Shown one piece after another: positions 1 to 12,055 of a DNA stretch of 64,000 bases. The stretch is taken from contig JAFFSR010000017.1 in the NCBI GenBank assembly GCA_017163975.1, forward strand, positions 372,001 to 436,000, given 5' to 3'. This DNA is from Anastatus disparis (taxonomy: Eukaryota; Arthropoda; Insecta; Hymenoptera; Eupelmidae). A program made the translations under genes and the position numbers. Position 1 is the stretch's first letter. Each line of letters opens with the position of its first letter. The notes under the pieces are model-generated. The model saw nothing but the letters and a program-made list of their open reading frames with translations. It had not been told where the DNA came from and searched no databases.

Positions 1-969
1 GAACTGAATAATTTTCATGACATTTACTACAAGCTAATGTTTTTTTTTTTTTTTTGAAACTTTGCAATAACTTTCCGTGAACATTAGTACATCCTCGCTG
101 TACTATTCTGTGAAAGGCGGCAGGAAGTTTGAATAGAATCTTCCGCAAAACGTTACTGCAAGTTTTCTGCAAGATGTAAAATAATCTTCCAAATAACATT
201 CGGATATAACTTTTCGGAAGCTTACTGGAAGCTATTTCGTAATATTCTATTTAGCCCTCATGGAATATTACATGTTAGCTTCCCTGAACCTTCCGTAAAG
301 CTTACATGAAAAATTTCAATGGGAGCTTCCCGAAAGTTTCATTTAGCTTCCGGGAAGCTCACAGGGAATCTTTCTAAAAAGTAACTGGTAACCTTCCGTA
401 AACAATAAAATATTTTTCCTATAACATTCCGTGGAAGGCTGCAGGAAGTTTGATGGAATCTTCCACAAAATATTACTGGAAGCTTCCTGCAAGATATAAT
501 ATAATCTCCTAAATAACTTTTTTGTAATATTGCATGTAATCTTTCCGAAAGCTTACTGGAAGCTATTTTGTAATGTTTCATTTAGCCCTCATAGAATATT
601 ACATGTTAGCTTCTCTGGATCTTCCGTAAAGCTTACATGAAAGATTCCAATGGAAGCTCCCCGAAACTTTCATTTAGCTTTCGGAAACTTTACAGGGAAT
701 CTTCCTGACAAGTTACTGGTAACCTTCCGTAAACAATAAAATATTTTTCCTATAACATTCCGTGGAAGGCTGCAGGAAGTTTGATGGAATCTTCCACAAA
801 ATATTACTGGAAGCTTCCTGCAAGACATAATGTAATCTCCTGAATAACTTTTTTGTAATATTGCATGTAATCTTTCCGAAAGCTTACTGGAAGCTATTTT
901 GTAATGTTTCATTTAGCCCTCATAGAATATTACATGTTAGCTTCTCTGGACCTTTCGTAAAGCTTACAT
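1..969. repeat. Tandem repeat array, ~331-bp unit (left part)
   Basis: A tandem array with a period of about 331 bp. Two near-identical stretches start at 339 and 670, 331 bases apart. Units are rich in TTCC/GGAA words such as CTTCCGTAAAGCTTACATG and CCTGCAAGA, which hint at a shorter ancestral repeat. The 80-residue minus-strand open frames that recur in each unit are by-products of the repeat; I do not regard them as genes. The array continues after the inserted element, from 2013. Confidence 0.85.
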
Positions 970-2012
970 CCCAGTCGAAAAAGGTTAGCTATAAAATATA
1001 GCTAAAAAAATAGTTAAATATATAGCTGTATCGAGCTGTATTTACCGCTATATCGATGTGTTTTTTTAGCTGTTTTTTGTAGTTAAAAATGTACTTAATT
1101 TTATAGTTAATAATTTCGTTATACCGAAAATATTAATAGCTACTTTTTCAACTATATTTTATAGCTATTATTATAATTAAAAAAAAACACTTAATTTTTT
1201 AGTGTGTTTATACCCGGTCAAAAAAGGTTAGCTGTAAAATATAGCAAAAAAATAGTTGAATATATAGCTATATCGAGCTGTTTTTACAGCTATATCGATG
1301 TGTTTTTTAGCTGTTTCTTACAGTTAAAAATGTACTTAATTTTATAGTTAATAATTTCGTTATACCGAAAATATTAATAGCTACCTTCTTAACTATATTT
1401 TATAGCTATTATTATAGTTAAAAAAAATACTTAAATTTTTAGTGTATTTATTACAATATATTAATAGCTAGATATTTAACTATACTTTATAGCTGAAAAT
1501 AAATGGTTTTTTAGATATTCTTTATAGTTGAAAATATAACTAAATTTTTAGTTGATAATTTGGTTATTACTCATAGATATTTAGCTGAAAAAACATAAAT
1601 ATTGCTATAATATAAATAAATGTAGCTGTAATTTACTTATATTTTTAGCCGTTTTTATAGATGTTTTTTTTTGACCGAGAACAGCTGGAAATATAACTGT
1701 AATTTCAGCTGTATTTTTAGCTGTATTTTAATAATTTTTTTTAGCTAAACATTATTAGAGCAAAAAAACACCTAGTACACTAAAAATTTAAGTGTTTTTT
1801 TAACTATAATAATAGCTATAAAATATAGTTGAAAAAGTAGCTATTAATATTTTCGGTAGCTAACGAAATTATTAACTATAAAATTAAGTACATTTTTAAC
1901 TATAAGAAACAACTAAAAAAACACATCGATATAGCTGTAAATACAGCTCGATACAGCTATATATTTAACTATTTTTTTAGCTATATCTTATAGCTAACCT
2001 TTTTTGACCGGG
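970..2012. mobile_element. 1.0-kb TIR element inserted in the tandem array
   Basis: The ends are imperfect inverted repeats: CCCAGTCGAAAAAGG on the left and the reverse complement of CCCGGTCAAAAAAGG on the right. They are flanked by a direct AT at 968-969 and 2013-2014. Other array copies read ACATGAAAG without interruption, so the insertion point is visible. The interior is made of variants of words such as TAGCTATA and has no coding frame. The left terminal segment is repeated in the same orientation from about 1213, so the element is internally duplicated. The right 250 bp are the inverted complement of the left 250 bp. The superfamily is not clear; the 2-bp duplication is short enough to be chance. 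Confidence 0.75.
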
Positions 2013-2465
2013 ATGAAAGATTCCAATGGAAGCTCCCCGAAACTTTCATTTAGCTTTCGGAAACTTTACAGGGAATCTTCCTGACAAGTTACTGGTGACC
2101 TTCCGTAAACATTGAAATATTTTTCCTGTAATATGCCGTGGAAGGCTGCAGGAAGTTTGAATAGAATCTTCCTTAAAATATTACTGGAAGCTTCCAGCAA
2201 AATATAATGCAATCTTCCAAATAACTTTTCTGTAATATTGCATGTATTTTTTCCGGAATCTTACTGGAAGCTATTTGGTAATGTTCCATTTAGCCCTCAT
2301 GGAATATTACATGTAAGTTTCCATGAACCTTCCGTAAAGCTAACATGAAAGATTCCAATGGAAGCTTCCTGAAACTTTCATTTAGCTTCCGGGAAGCTTG
2401 CAAGAAGCTTACATTGAAATCTTTCTCGAATCTTTCGATGGAAGCTTCCCGAATCTTTTGTGCTA
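2013..2465. repeat. Tandem repeat array, ~331-bp unit (right part)
   Basis: This continues the array broken by the element at 970-2012. The text from GATGAAAGATTCCAATGG on matches the unit that begins near 630. It degrades after about 2465. Confidence 0.8.
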
Positions 2466-3336
2466 TGTGGGTAGTACTGTCGTAAATCGATCGATGGGAC
2501 AAATTTCGATGAAATTGAAATAATGGGTAAATATTGAATTACTCAAACAAATTTTTGTGGGCCTTTGGTACCTATAAAAAAAGTTATTAATGTTTTTAAT
2601 TTCCAGCCATTAACACGTAGCCTTATGGGTAGAAACGATTTTTATTCATTGAATTACATATTTTACAAGACTTACGGGCAAGATATTGATAGAAATTGAT
2701 ACAGCGCCAATTTGAAACCTTAGTAAAATTTTGCATTTTTAAAAACATTAATTGGGTGCTTGTAAGAGTATTTATAAGTAATTTTATGAATAAAATTTCA
2801 AGTAGCAGAACATGCGATGGTAAATGTGTCAATGTCGCAGAGTATAGGTTAGCGCGCGTTAAATTAACGAGATGTCGGAGCTGCAGCAATCGAGTTTTGC
2901 TTTGTTTATTTTATCAATATCTTTTCGAATTCATAAATTAAACAAATATAATGACTCGTCCTCACTAAAGCTATATTAATACAATAATTTTTGTTAAAAT
3001 AAAAAATTATTTGGACTTGTTATTAAACTTGACCTTAAAATACATTGAAAGTTTTTATTATAACTTTGTATGTATAATATTTTGGTGGATTTCTTGAGTT
3101 GTCCGCACTAGAGTTTAATCTTACAAATTTTTTCTTTGTAGCAAAAAAACTCGATTAAACGCATCGTTTATTCATAAGTTCGGATTGGAAATATTATTAA
3201 AAGGCGGGCAGCTTCATCGTGCTCTTAAGAGTATAACGCGCTTGAACCGATATGATTAAGTTTCAAGAAAGGCGTGCAAAAAATTAAATGAATTACAGCA
3301 AAAAATATTTTAAATGTTTTAATTTTTTAATCTATG
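2466..3336. other. AT-rich stretch without a recognisable gene
   Basis: The only open frames (2623-2889 minus and 2696-2941 plus) overlap on opposite strands and show no family motif. I see no repeat structure. Confidence 0.5.
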
Positions 3337-3861
3337 CACTGAGAGAAAATTCATGCCAATAGAGCATGTAGTCTACGTATCCAAAGTTAGTAAGTAATAT
3401 CCTATGCTTTAATAACAGCGCCATCTACTCTTACGAGGTTTGTGCTATCCAAAAACTGTTTGTTTGCATGCTTTAGTAGCTCCCCACTCTAATATCCTTC
3501 GATAGCTAGCGCTGTATCCTCTCATGGGACGTGAAGGAAGTAAACGTGGCTTGTCCACTATTCTTTCTTTACTGCTAACTATGGCATTCTTTTAGTGCTC
3601 AAGTCGCCTCCTCTTTTGGGTGGCGACGCGAGCAAACACGGCTGGTCTATATCCAAAATCATGTTGCAAATTTCGTTAACGTATTTTCGTAGCGTGAATC
3701 TTTTATTTCTTTTCTTTTCTTTTTTTATGAAAGGAGATACGTTATAAATATAACCTGTTAAACTTTTTAACTTTAAATAATTTATTTTTAACTTAAAATT
3801 TAATTATTTTAAACCGCTGGGGGGCAGATGAGCATGTACGATTTTACGCCAGAGATATTTC

Positions 3862-3935
3862 GAAGTAACGTTGGTCTAGTGCGTAACGTTCACGCTTTTC
3901 CTTTTGAGTACGCGAGTTCAACTCTCGCTAGGGTC
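3862..3935 (+). ncRNA. tRNA-like segment (SINE-type Pol III promoter), left copy
   Basis: The segment has an A-box-like TGGTCTAGTGCG and a B-box-like GAGTTCAACTC about 45 bases apart. The T arm can fold perfectly: GCGAG, a seven-base loop TTCAACT, CTCGC. The anticodon arm and acceptor stem are not convincing, so this is a tRNA-derived remnant or a SINE head and not a working tRNA. No isotype can be assigned. Confidence 0.5.
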
Positions 3936-4531
3936 TTTTTTTTAATGTTTTTTTTATTATTTCAATAGTTTTTATTGCTTTTTTTTATTTATATTTTTTT
4001 TATTTTCTATTTTTTTATTAATTTTAAAATCTATTTTTTCACAAGTTACTTAAAATATGCTCGTTTTTATTATTAATATTTTTAAATAAATTATTTCATA
4101 TAGAAAATAATTTAAAATATTAATAAATAAATAATAGTGATATTTACAATACTATAGTTCAATTTTGTCTTTATAAACATATTTCAATATACAATATATA
4201 TTATAACATAAATAATAATAACTCAGTTTTATTTATTTATTGTAATTTATTGTAAATTTTATAAACTAAATTATAAATAAATTAAACTATACTATTATAA
4301 AATAAACATCACTATTATAAAATAAACATCACTATTATTTATTCATCAATATGTGTAATTACTACCTATAAAGAATAATTTATTTTTAAAAAATTTTCAT
4401 TGAAAAAAACAAGCGTACTTGTGAAAAATTAAATTTTAAAATTATTAAAAAAATACAAAATTTAAAAAAAAATAAATATAAAAAGGAATAAAAAATATTA
4501 AAACAATAAAAAAAAAATTAAAAAAAAAGTG

Positions 4532-4606
4532 ACCCTAGCCGAGAGTTGAACTCGCGTACTCAAAAGGAAAAACGTGAACGTTACGCACTAGACCAACGCT
4601 ACTCCG
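4532..4606 (-). ncRNA. tRNA-like segment, right inverted copy
   Basis: This is the inverted partner of 3862-3935 in the other palindrome arm, with a few differences: an extra G after the T arm, and TTTTTCC where the left copy has CTTTTCC. The A- and B-box-like words are retained. Confidence 0.5.
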
Positions 4607-5339
4607 AAATATTTCTGGCGTAAAATCGTACATGCTCATCTGCCCCCCAGCGGTTTAAAATAATTAAATTTTAAGTTAAAAATTAATTATTTAAAGTTAA
4701 AAAGTTTAACAGGTTATATTTATAACGTATCTCCTTTCATAAAAATGAAAAGAAAAGAAATAAAAGATTCACGCTACGAAAATACGTTAAAGAAATTTGC
4801 AACATAATTTTGGGTATAGACCAGCCGTGTTTGCTCGCGTCGCCACCCAAAAGAGGAGGCGATTCAAGCAAACAAAGGATATGAGAGTGGGGAGTCATCG
4901 AAGTATACCACGCGAGTCATCAGTGAATGCCGTTCAAGCTTTAGTTACTCTCCATACCATCTTTTTTAGTATAAGGTAATCCAATACTAATAGAGCTTCT
5001 CACGGCCTGTCATATTTGTATCAATGTTTTATATGCTCGCATAGATGGCAGTTCGCATGCTCTCCCTATTGAAAAAAATCATGTGATTAAATTACATGAT
5101 TAAATCATGTAACGAAATCATGTAACGAAATCATGTGATGAAATCATGTGATAAAGTCAGTAATGTATTGGTACAATTAATCATGTAATTTTTTAAAAAA
5201 CATGTAATTTTTTAAATATCATGTAATAAACTAAATATAAGGAATAATACATCTATCAACTAGATGAATCTGTAATTATAAACTCTGTATGTTTTTATGA
5301 AAGAATGAAGATATGTGCATTTATATACTTTACTCCAGC

Positions 5340-5995
5340 TGATAGTTCTCTACTCCCGCTGATATTCATACCTCTAAAAATAAACGGGAGAAAAGTACTT
5401 TTCGCCCGCACATTCTATTTCTCTTAAATAAAGCAGAAGAAGCGTAGTTTTTTTTCGAAATTCAGAGGGCGTAAAGTTCTTTACTCCCTCTGATATAAAT
5501 ACCTCTAAAAGGAAGCGGGAGAAAAGTACTTTTTGCCCGCACATTCTATTTCTCTTAAATGGAGCAGAAGAAGCGTAGTATTTTTTTGAAATTCAGAGGG
5601 CGTAAAGTTCTTTACTCCCGCTGATATTAATACCTCTAGAAATAAGCGGGAGCAATGTACTTTTCTCCCGCACATTCTATTTCTCTTAAATGAAGCTAGA
5701 GAAGTGTATTTTTTCGAAATTCAGAGGGCGTAGAGTTCTTTACTCTCGCTGATATTAATACCTCTAAAAATAAGCGGAAGAAAAGTACTTTTCTCCCGCA
5801 CATTCTATTTTTCTTAAATGAAGCAATAGAAGTGTATTTGTCTTTCGAAGTTCAGAGAGCGTAAAGTTCTTTACTCCCACTGATATTAATACCTCTAAAA
5901 ATAAGCGGGAGAAAAGTACTTTTCTTCAGCACATTCTATTTCTCTTAAATAAAGCAGAAAAAGCGTAGTTTTTTTACCGAATTCAGAGGGCGTAA
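5340..5995 (-). repeat. Satellite units in inverted orientation
   Basis: About five copies of the ~128-bp unit read on the minus strand; on the plus strand they show as CTCCCGCACATTCTATTTCTC. Orientation switches abruptly at about 5990-6000, where AATTCAGAGGGCGTAAAGTA runs into CTTTTCTCCCGCTTA. Confidence 0.85.
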
Positions 5996-8900
5996 AGTAC
6001 TTTTCTCCCGCTTATTTTTAGAGGTATTAATATCAGCGGGAGTGAAGAACTTTACGCCCTCTGAATTTCGAAAAAAAACTACGCTTCTTCTGCTTCATTT
6101 AAGAGAAATAGAATGTGCGGGAGAAAAGTACATTTCTTCCGCTTATTTTTAGAAGTATTAATATCAGTGGGAGTAAAGAACTTAACGCCCTCTGAACTTC
6201 GGAAAAAAATACGCTTCTCCTGCTTTATTTAAGAGAAATAGAATGTGCGGGAGAAAAGTACTTTTCTCCCGCTTATTTTTAGAGGTATTAATATCAGCGG
6301 GAGTAAAGATTTTTACGCCCCTGAATTTCGAAAAAACTACACTTCTTCTGCTTCATTTAAGAGAAATAGAATGTGCGGGAGAAAAGTACATTTCTCCCGC
6401 TTATTTTTAGAGGTATTTATATCAGTGGGAGTAAAGAACTTTACGCCCTCTGAACTTCGAAAAAAATACGCTTCTCCTGCTTTATTTAAGAGAAATAGAA
6501 TGTGCGCGGAGAAAAGTACTTTTCTCCCGCTTATTTTTAGAGGTATTAATATCAGCGAGAGTAAAGAACTTTACGCCCTCTAAATTTCGAAAAAAAAATA
6601 CGCTTCTTCTGCTTCATTTAAGAGAAATAGAATGTGCGGGAGAAAAGTACATTTCTCCCGCTAATGTTTAGAGGTATCAATATCAGCGGAAGGAAAGAAC
6701 TTTACGCTCTCTGAATTTCGAAAAAAAAATACGCTGTATCTGCTTCATTTAAGAGAAATAGAATGTGCGGGAGAAAAGTACATTTCTTCCGCTTATTTTT
6801 AGAAGTATTAATATCAGTGGGAGTAAAGAACTTAACGCCCTCTGAATTTCGAAAAAAAATACGCTTCTCCTGCTTTATTTAAGAGAAATAGAATGTGCGG
6901 GAGAAAACTACTTTTCTCCCGCTTATGTTTAGAGGTATTAATATCAGCGGGAGTAAAGAACTTTACGCCCTCTGAATTTCGGAAAAAAACTACGCTTCTT
7001 CCGCTTCATTGAAGAGATAGAATGTGCGGGAGAAAAGTACATTTCTCCCGCTAATGTTTAGAGGTATCAATATCAGCGGAAGGAAAGAACTTTACGCTCT
7101 CTGAATTTCGAAAAAAAAACACGCTGTATCTGCTTCATTTAAGAGAAATAGAATGTGCGGGAGAAAAGTACTTTTCTCCCGCTTATTTTTAGAGGTATTA
7201 ATATCAGCGAGAGTAAAGAACTTTAAGCCCTCTAAATTTCGAAAAAAAAATACGCTTCTTCTGCTTCATTTAAGAGAAATAGAATGTGCGGGAGAAAAGT
7301 ACATTTCTCCCGCTAATGTTTAGAGGTATCAATATCAGCGGAAGGAAAGAACTTTACGCTCTCTGAATTTCGAAAAAAAAATACGCTGTATCTGCTTCAT
7401 TTAAGAGAAATAGAATGTGCGGGAGAAAAGTACATTTCTTCCGCTTATTTTTAGAAGTATTAATATCAGTGGGAGTAAAGAACTTAACGCCCTCTGAACT
7501 TCGGAAAAAAATACGCTTCTCCTGCTTTATTTAAGAGAAATAGAATGTGCGGGAGAAAAGTACTTTTCTCCCGCTTTTTTTCAGAGGTATTAATATCAGC
7601 GGGAGTAAAGATTTTTACGCCTTCTGAATTTCGAAAAAAAAATACACTTCTTCTGCTTCATTTAAGAGAAATAGAATGTGCAAGCGAAAAGTACTTTCCT
7701 CCCGCTTATTTTTAGAAGTATCAATATCAGCGGGAGGAAAGAACTTTACGCTCTCTGAATTTCGAAAAAAAAATACGCTTCTCCTGCTTTATTTAAGAGA
7801 AATAGAATGTGCGGGAGAAAAGTACTTTTCTCCCGCTTATTTTTAGAGGTATTAATATCAGCGAGAGTAAAGAACTTTACGCCCTCTAAATTTCGAAAAA
7901 AAATACGCTTCTTCTGCTTCATTTAAGAGAAATAGAATGTGCGGGAGAAAAGTACATTTCTCCCGCTTATGTTTAGAGGTATCAATATCAGCGGGAGAAA
8001 AGAACTTTACGCTCTCTGAATTTCGAAAAAAAAATACGCTTTATCTGCTTTATTTAAGAGAAATAGAATGTGCTGGAGAAAAGTACATTTCTCCCGCTTA
8101 TGTTTAGAGGTATTTATATCAGCGGGAGTAAAGAACTTTACGCCCTCTGAATTTCGAAAAAAAACTACGCTTCTTCTGCTTCATTGAAGAGATAGAATGT
8201 GCGGAAGAAAAGTACTTTTCTCCCGCTTTTTTTCAGAGGTATTAATATCAGCGGGAGTAAAGATTTTTACGCCCTCTGAATTTCGGAAAAAAAATACACT
8301 TCTTCTGCTTCATTCAAGAGAAATAGAATGTGCGGGCGAAAAGTACTTTTCTCCCGCTTATTTTTAGAGGTATCAATATTAGCGGGAGGAAAGCACTTTA
8401 CGCTCTCTGAATTTCGAAAAAAAAATACGCTTCATCTGCTTCATTTAAGAGAAATAGAAAGTGCGGGAGAAAAGAACGTTTCTTCCGCTTATTTTTAGAG
8501 GTATTAATATTAGTGAAAGTAAAGAACTTTACGCCCTCTGAATTTGGAAAAAAAAATACGCTTTTTCTGCTTTATTTAAGAGAAACAGAATGTGCGGGAG
8601 AAAAGTACATTTCTCCCGCTTATTTTTAGAGGTATTAATATCAGCGGGAGTAAAGAACTTTATTTCCTCCGAATTTTGAAAAAAAAATACACTTCTGCTT
8701 CAATTAAGAGAAATAGAATGTGCGGGAGAAAAGTACATTTCTCCCGCTTATGTTTAGAGGTATTAATATCAGCGAGAGTAAAGAACTTTACGCCCTCTGA
8801 ATTTCAAAAAAAACTACGCTTCTTCTGCTTCATTTAAGAGATAGAATGTGCGGAAGAAAAGTACTTTTCTCCCGCTTATTTTTAGAGGTCTTAATATCAG

Positions 8901-11900
8901 CGGGAGTAAAGATTTTTACGCCCTCTGCATTTCGAAAAAAAAGTACACTTCTTCTGCTTCATTTAAGAGATAGAATGTGCGGAAGAAAAGTACTTTTCTC
9001 CCGCTTTTTTTCAGAGGTATTAATATCAGCGAGAGTAAAGATTTTTACGCCCTCTGAATTTCGAAAAAAAAATACACTTCTTCTGCTTCATCTAAAAGAA
9101 ATAAAATGTGCGGGCGAAAAGTACATTTCTCCCGCTTATGTTTAGAGGTATTAATATCAGTGAGAGTAAAGAACTTTACGCCCTCTAAATTTCGAAAAAA
9201 AAATACGCTTTTTCTGCTTCATTTAAGAGAAATAGAATGTGCGGGAGAAAAATACTTTTCGCCCGCTTATTTTTAGAGGTATTAATATCAGCGGGAGTAA
9301 AGAACTTTATTCCCTCTGAATTTTGAAAAAAAAATACACTTCTTCTGCTTCATTTAAGAGAAATAGAATGTGCGGGAGAAAAGTACATTTCTCCCGCTTA
9401 TGTTTAGAGGTATTAATATCAGCGAGAGTAAAGAACTTTACGCCCTCTAAATTTCGAAAAAAAAATACGCTTTTTCTGCTTCATTTAAGAGAAATAGAAT
9501 GTGCGGGAGAAAAGTACTTTTCGCCCGCTTATTTTTAGAGGTATTAATATCAGCGGGAGTAAAGAACTTTATTCCCTCTGAATTTCGAAAAAAAAATACA
9601 CTTCTTCTGCTTCATTTAAGAGAAATAGAATGTGCGGGAGAAAAGTACATTTCTCCCGCTTATGTTTAGAGGTATTAATATCAGCGAGAGTGAAGAACTT
9701 TACGCCCTCTAAATTGCGAAAAAAAACTACGCTTTTTCTGCTTCATTTAAGAGAAATAGAATGTGCGGGAGAAAAGTACTTTTCTCCCGCTTATTTTTAG
9801 AGGTATTAATATCAGCGGGAGTAAAGAACTTTATTCCCTCTGAATTTCGAAAAAAAAATACACTTCTTCTGCTTCATTTAAGAGAAATAGAATGTGCGGG
9901 AGAAAAGTACATTTCTCCCGCTTATGTTTAGAGGTATTAATATCAGCGAGAGTAAAGAACTTTACGCCCTCTGAATTTCGAAAAAAAACTACGCTTCTTC
10001 TGCTTCATTTAAGAGATAGAATGTGCGGGAGAAAAGTACATTTCTCCCGCTTATTTTTAGAGGTCTTAATATCAGCGGGAGTAAAGATTTTTACGCCCTC
10101 TGCATTTCGAAAAAAAAGTACACTTCTTCTGCTTCATTTAAGAGATAGAATGTGCGGAAGAAAAGTACTTTTCTCCTGCTTTTTTCAGAGGTATTAATAT
10201 CAGCGGGAGTAAAGATTTTTACGCCCTCTGAATTTCGAAAAAAAAATACACTTCTTCTGCTTCATCTAAAAGAAATAAAATGTGCGGGCGAAAAGTACAT
10301 TTCTCCCGCTTATGTTTAGAGGTATTAATATCAGCGAGAGTAAAGAACTTTACGCCCTCTAAATTTCGAAAAAAAAATACGCTTTTTCTGCTTCATTTAA
10401 GAGAAATAGAATGTGCGGGAGAAAAGTACTTTTCGCCCGCTTATTTTTAGAGGTATTAATATCAGCGGGAGTAAAGAACTTTATTCCCTCTGAATTTTGA
10501 AAAAAAAATACACTTCTTTTGCTTCATTTAAGAGAAATAGAATGTGCGGGAGAAAAGTACATTTCTCCCGCTTATGTTTAGAGGTATTATTATCAGCGAG
10601 AGTGAAGAACTTTACGCCCTCTAAATTTCGAAAAAAAAATACGCTTTTTCTGCTTCATTTAAGAGAAATAGAATGTGCGGGAAAAAAGTACTTTTCGCCC
10701 GCTTATTTTTAGAGGTATTAATATCAGCGGGAGTAAAGAACTTTATTCCCTCAGAATTTCGAAAAAAAAATACACTTCTTCTGCTTCATTTAAGAGAAAT
10801 AGAATGTGCGGGAGAAAAGTACATTTCTCCCGCTTATGTTTAGAGGTATTAATATCAGCGAGAGTAAAGAACTTTACGCCCTCTGAATTTCGAAAAAAAA
10901 CTAAGCTTCTTCTGCTTCATTTAAGAGATAGAATGTGCGGAAGAAAAGTACTTTTCTCCCGCTTATTTTTAGAGGTCTTAATATCAGCGGGAGTAAAGAT
11001 TTTTACGCCCTCTGCATTTCGAAAAAAAAGTACACTTCTTCTGCTTCATTTAAGAGATAGAATGTGCGGAAGAAAAGTACTTTTCTCCCGCTTTTTTTCA
11101 GAGGTATTAATATCAGCGGGAGTAAAGATTTTTACGCCCTCTGAATTTCGAAAAAAAAATACACTTCTTCTGCTTCATCTAAAAGAAATAAAATGTGCGG
11201 GCGAAAAGTACATTTCTCCCGCTTATGTTTAGAGGTATTAATATCAGCGAGAGTGAAGAACTTTACGCCCTCTAAATTTCGAAAAAAAAATACGCTTTTT
11301 CTGCTTCATTTAAGAGAAATAGAATGTGCGGGAGAAAAGTACTTTTCGCCCGCTTATTTTTAGAGGTATTAATATCAGCGGGAGTAAAGAACTTTATTCC
11401 CTCTGAATTTTGAAAAAAAAATACACTTCTTTTGCTTCATTTAAGAGAAATAGAATGTGCGGGAGAAAAGTACATTTCTCCCGCTTATGTTTAGAGGTAT
11501 TAATATCAGCGAGAGTAAAGAACTTTACGCCCTCTAAATTTCGAAAAAAAAATACGCTTTTTCTGCTTCATTTAAGAGAAATAGAATGTGCGGGAAAAAA
11601 GTACTTTTCGCCCGCTTATTTTTAGAGGTATTAATATCAGCGGGAGTAAAGAACTTTATTCCCTCTGAATTTCGAAAAAAAAAATACACTTCTTCTGCTT
11701 CATTTAAGAGAAATAGAATGTGCGGGAGAAAAGTACATTTCTCCCGCTTATGTTTAGAGGTATTAATATCAGCGAGAGTAAAGAACTTTACGCCCTCTAA
11801 ATTTCGAAAAAAAACTACGCTTTTTCTGCTTCATTTAAGAGAAATAGAATGTGCGGGAGAAAAGTACTTTTCTCCCGCTTATTTTAAGAGGTATTAATAT

Positions 11901-12055
11901 CAGCGGGAGTAAAGAACTTTATTCCCTCTGAATTTCGAAAAAAAAATACACTTCTTCTGCTTCATTTAAGAGAAATAGAATGTGCGGGCGAAAAGTACTT
12001 TTCTCCCGCTTATGTTTAGAGGTATTAATATCAGTGGGAGTAAAGAACTATCAGC
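5996..12055 (+). repeat. Satellite array, ~128-bp unit, about 47 copies
   Basis: Each unit reads through CTCCCGCTTATTTTTAGAGG, TATCAGCGGGAGTAAAGAAC, CGCCCTCTGAATTTCG, an A-run, CTTCTGCTTCATTTAAGAG and GAATGTGCGGGAGAAAAG. Spacing is about 128 bp (6241, 6369, 6497). Diagnostic variants recur in blocks; for example CCCTCTGCATTTCG appears near 8920, 10098 and 11010, so there is higher-order structure. The unit length is not a multiple of three, and the many open frames here (MCGRKVHFSR-type) shift frame between units, so none is a gene. Confidence 0.9.

Larger units (their letters stand above)
3363..5063. mobile_element. 1.7-kb palindromic element nested in the left arm
   Basis: The uninterrupted right arm of the host element shows that 3363-5063 is an insertion: the host sequence reads AATAG then CCCTATTG across the gap. 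The insert ends in short inverted AGAGCATG/CATGCTCT. About 3600-4868 is a near-perfect palindrome centred near 4234; for example CTGGGGGGCA at 3818 pairs with TGCCCCCCAG at 4641. Each arm of about 600 bp carries one tRNA-like segment. The centre is extremely AT-rich. The 60-residue frame at 4797-4979 lies in an arm and is not a gene. Confidence 0.7.

Noticed and set aside
339..912. Two nearly identical 80-residue minus-strand frames
   Set aside because: They are the same segment of a tandem DNA repeat and show no protein motif.
3865..4606. The tRNA-like segments as functional tRNA genes
   Set aside because: Only the A box, B box and T arm are convincing; acceptor and anticodon stems do not pair well.
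6245..11897. Many open frames with MCGRKVHFSR-type repeats (up to 185 residues)
   Set aside because: They are translations of the 128-bp satellite unit. The unit is not a multiple of three, frames drift between units, and no frame is kept through the array.
5340..12055. Regular repeat spacing reminiscent of a CRISPR array
   Set aside because: Units are contiguous with no unique spacers, are 128 bp long and lie between transposon arms in animal-like DNA.
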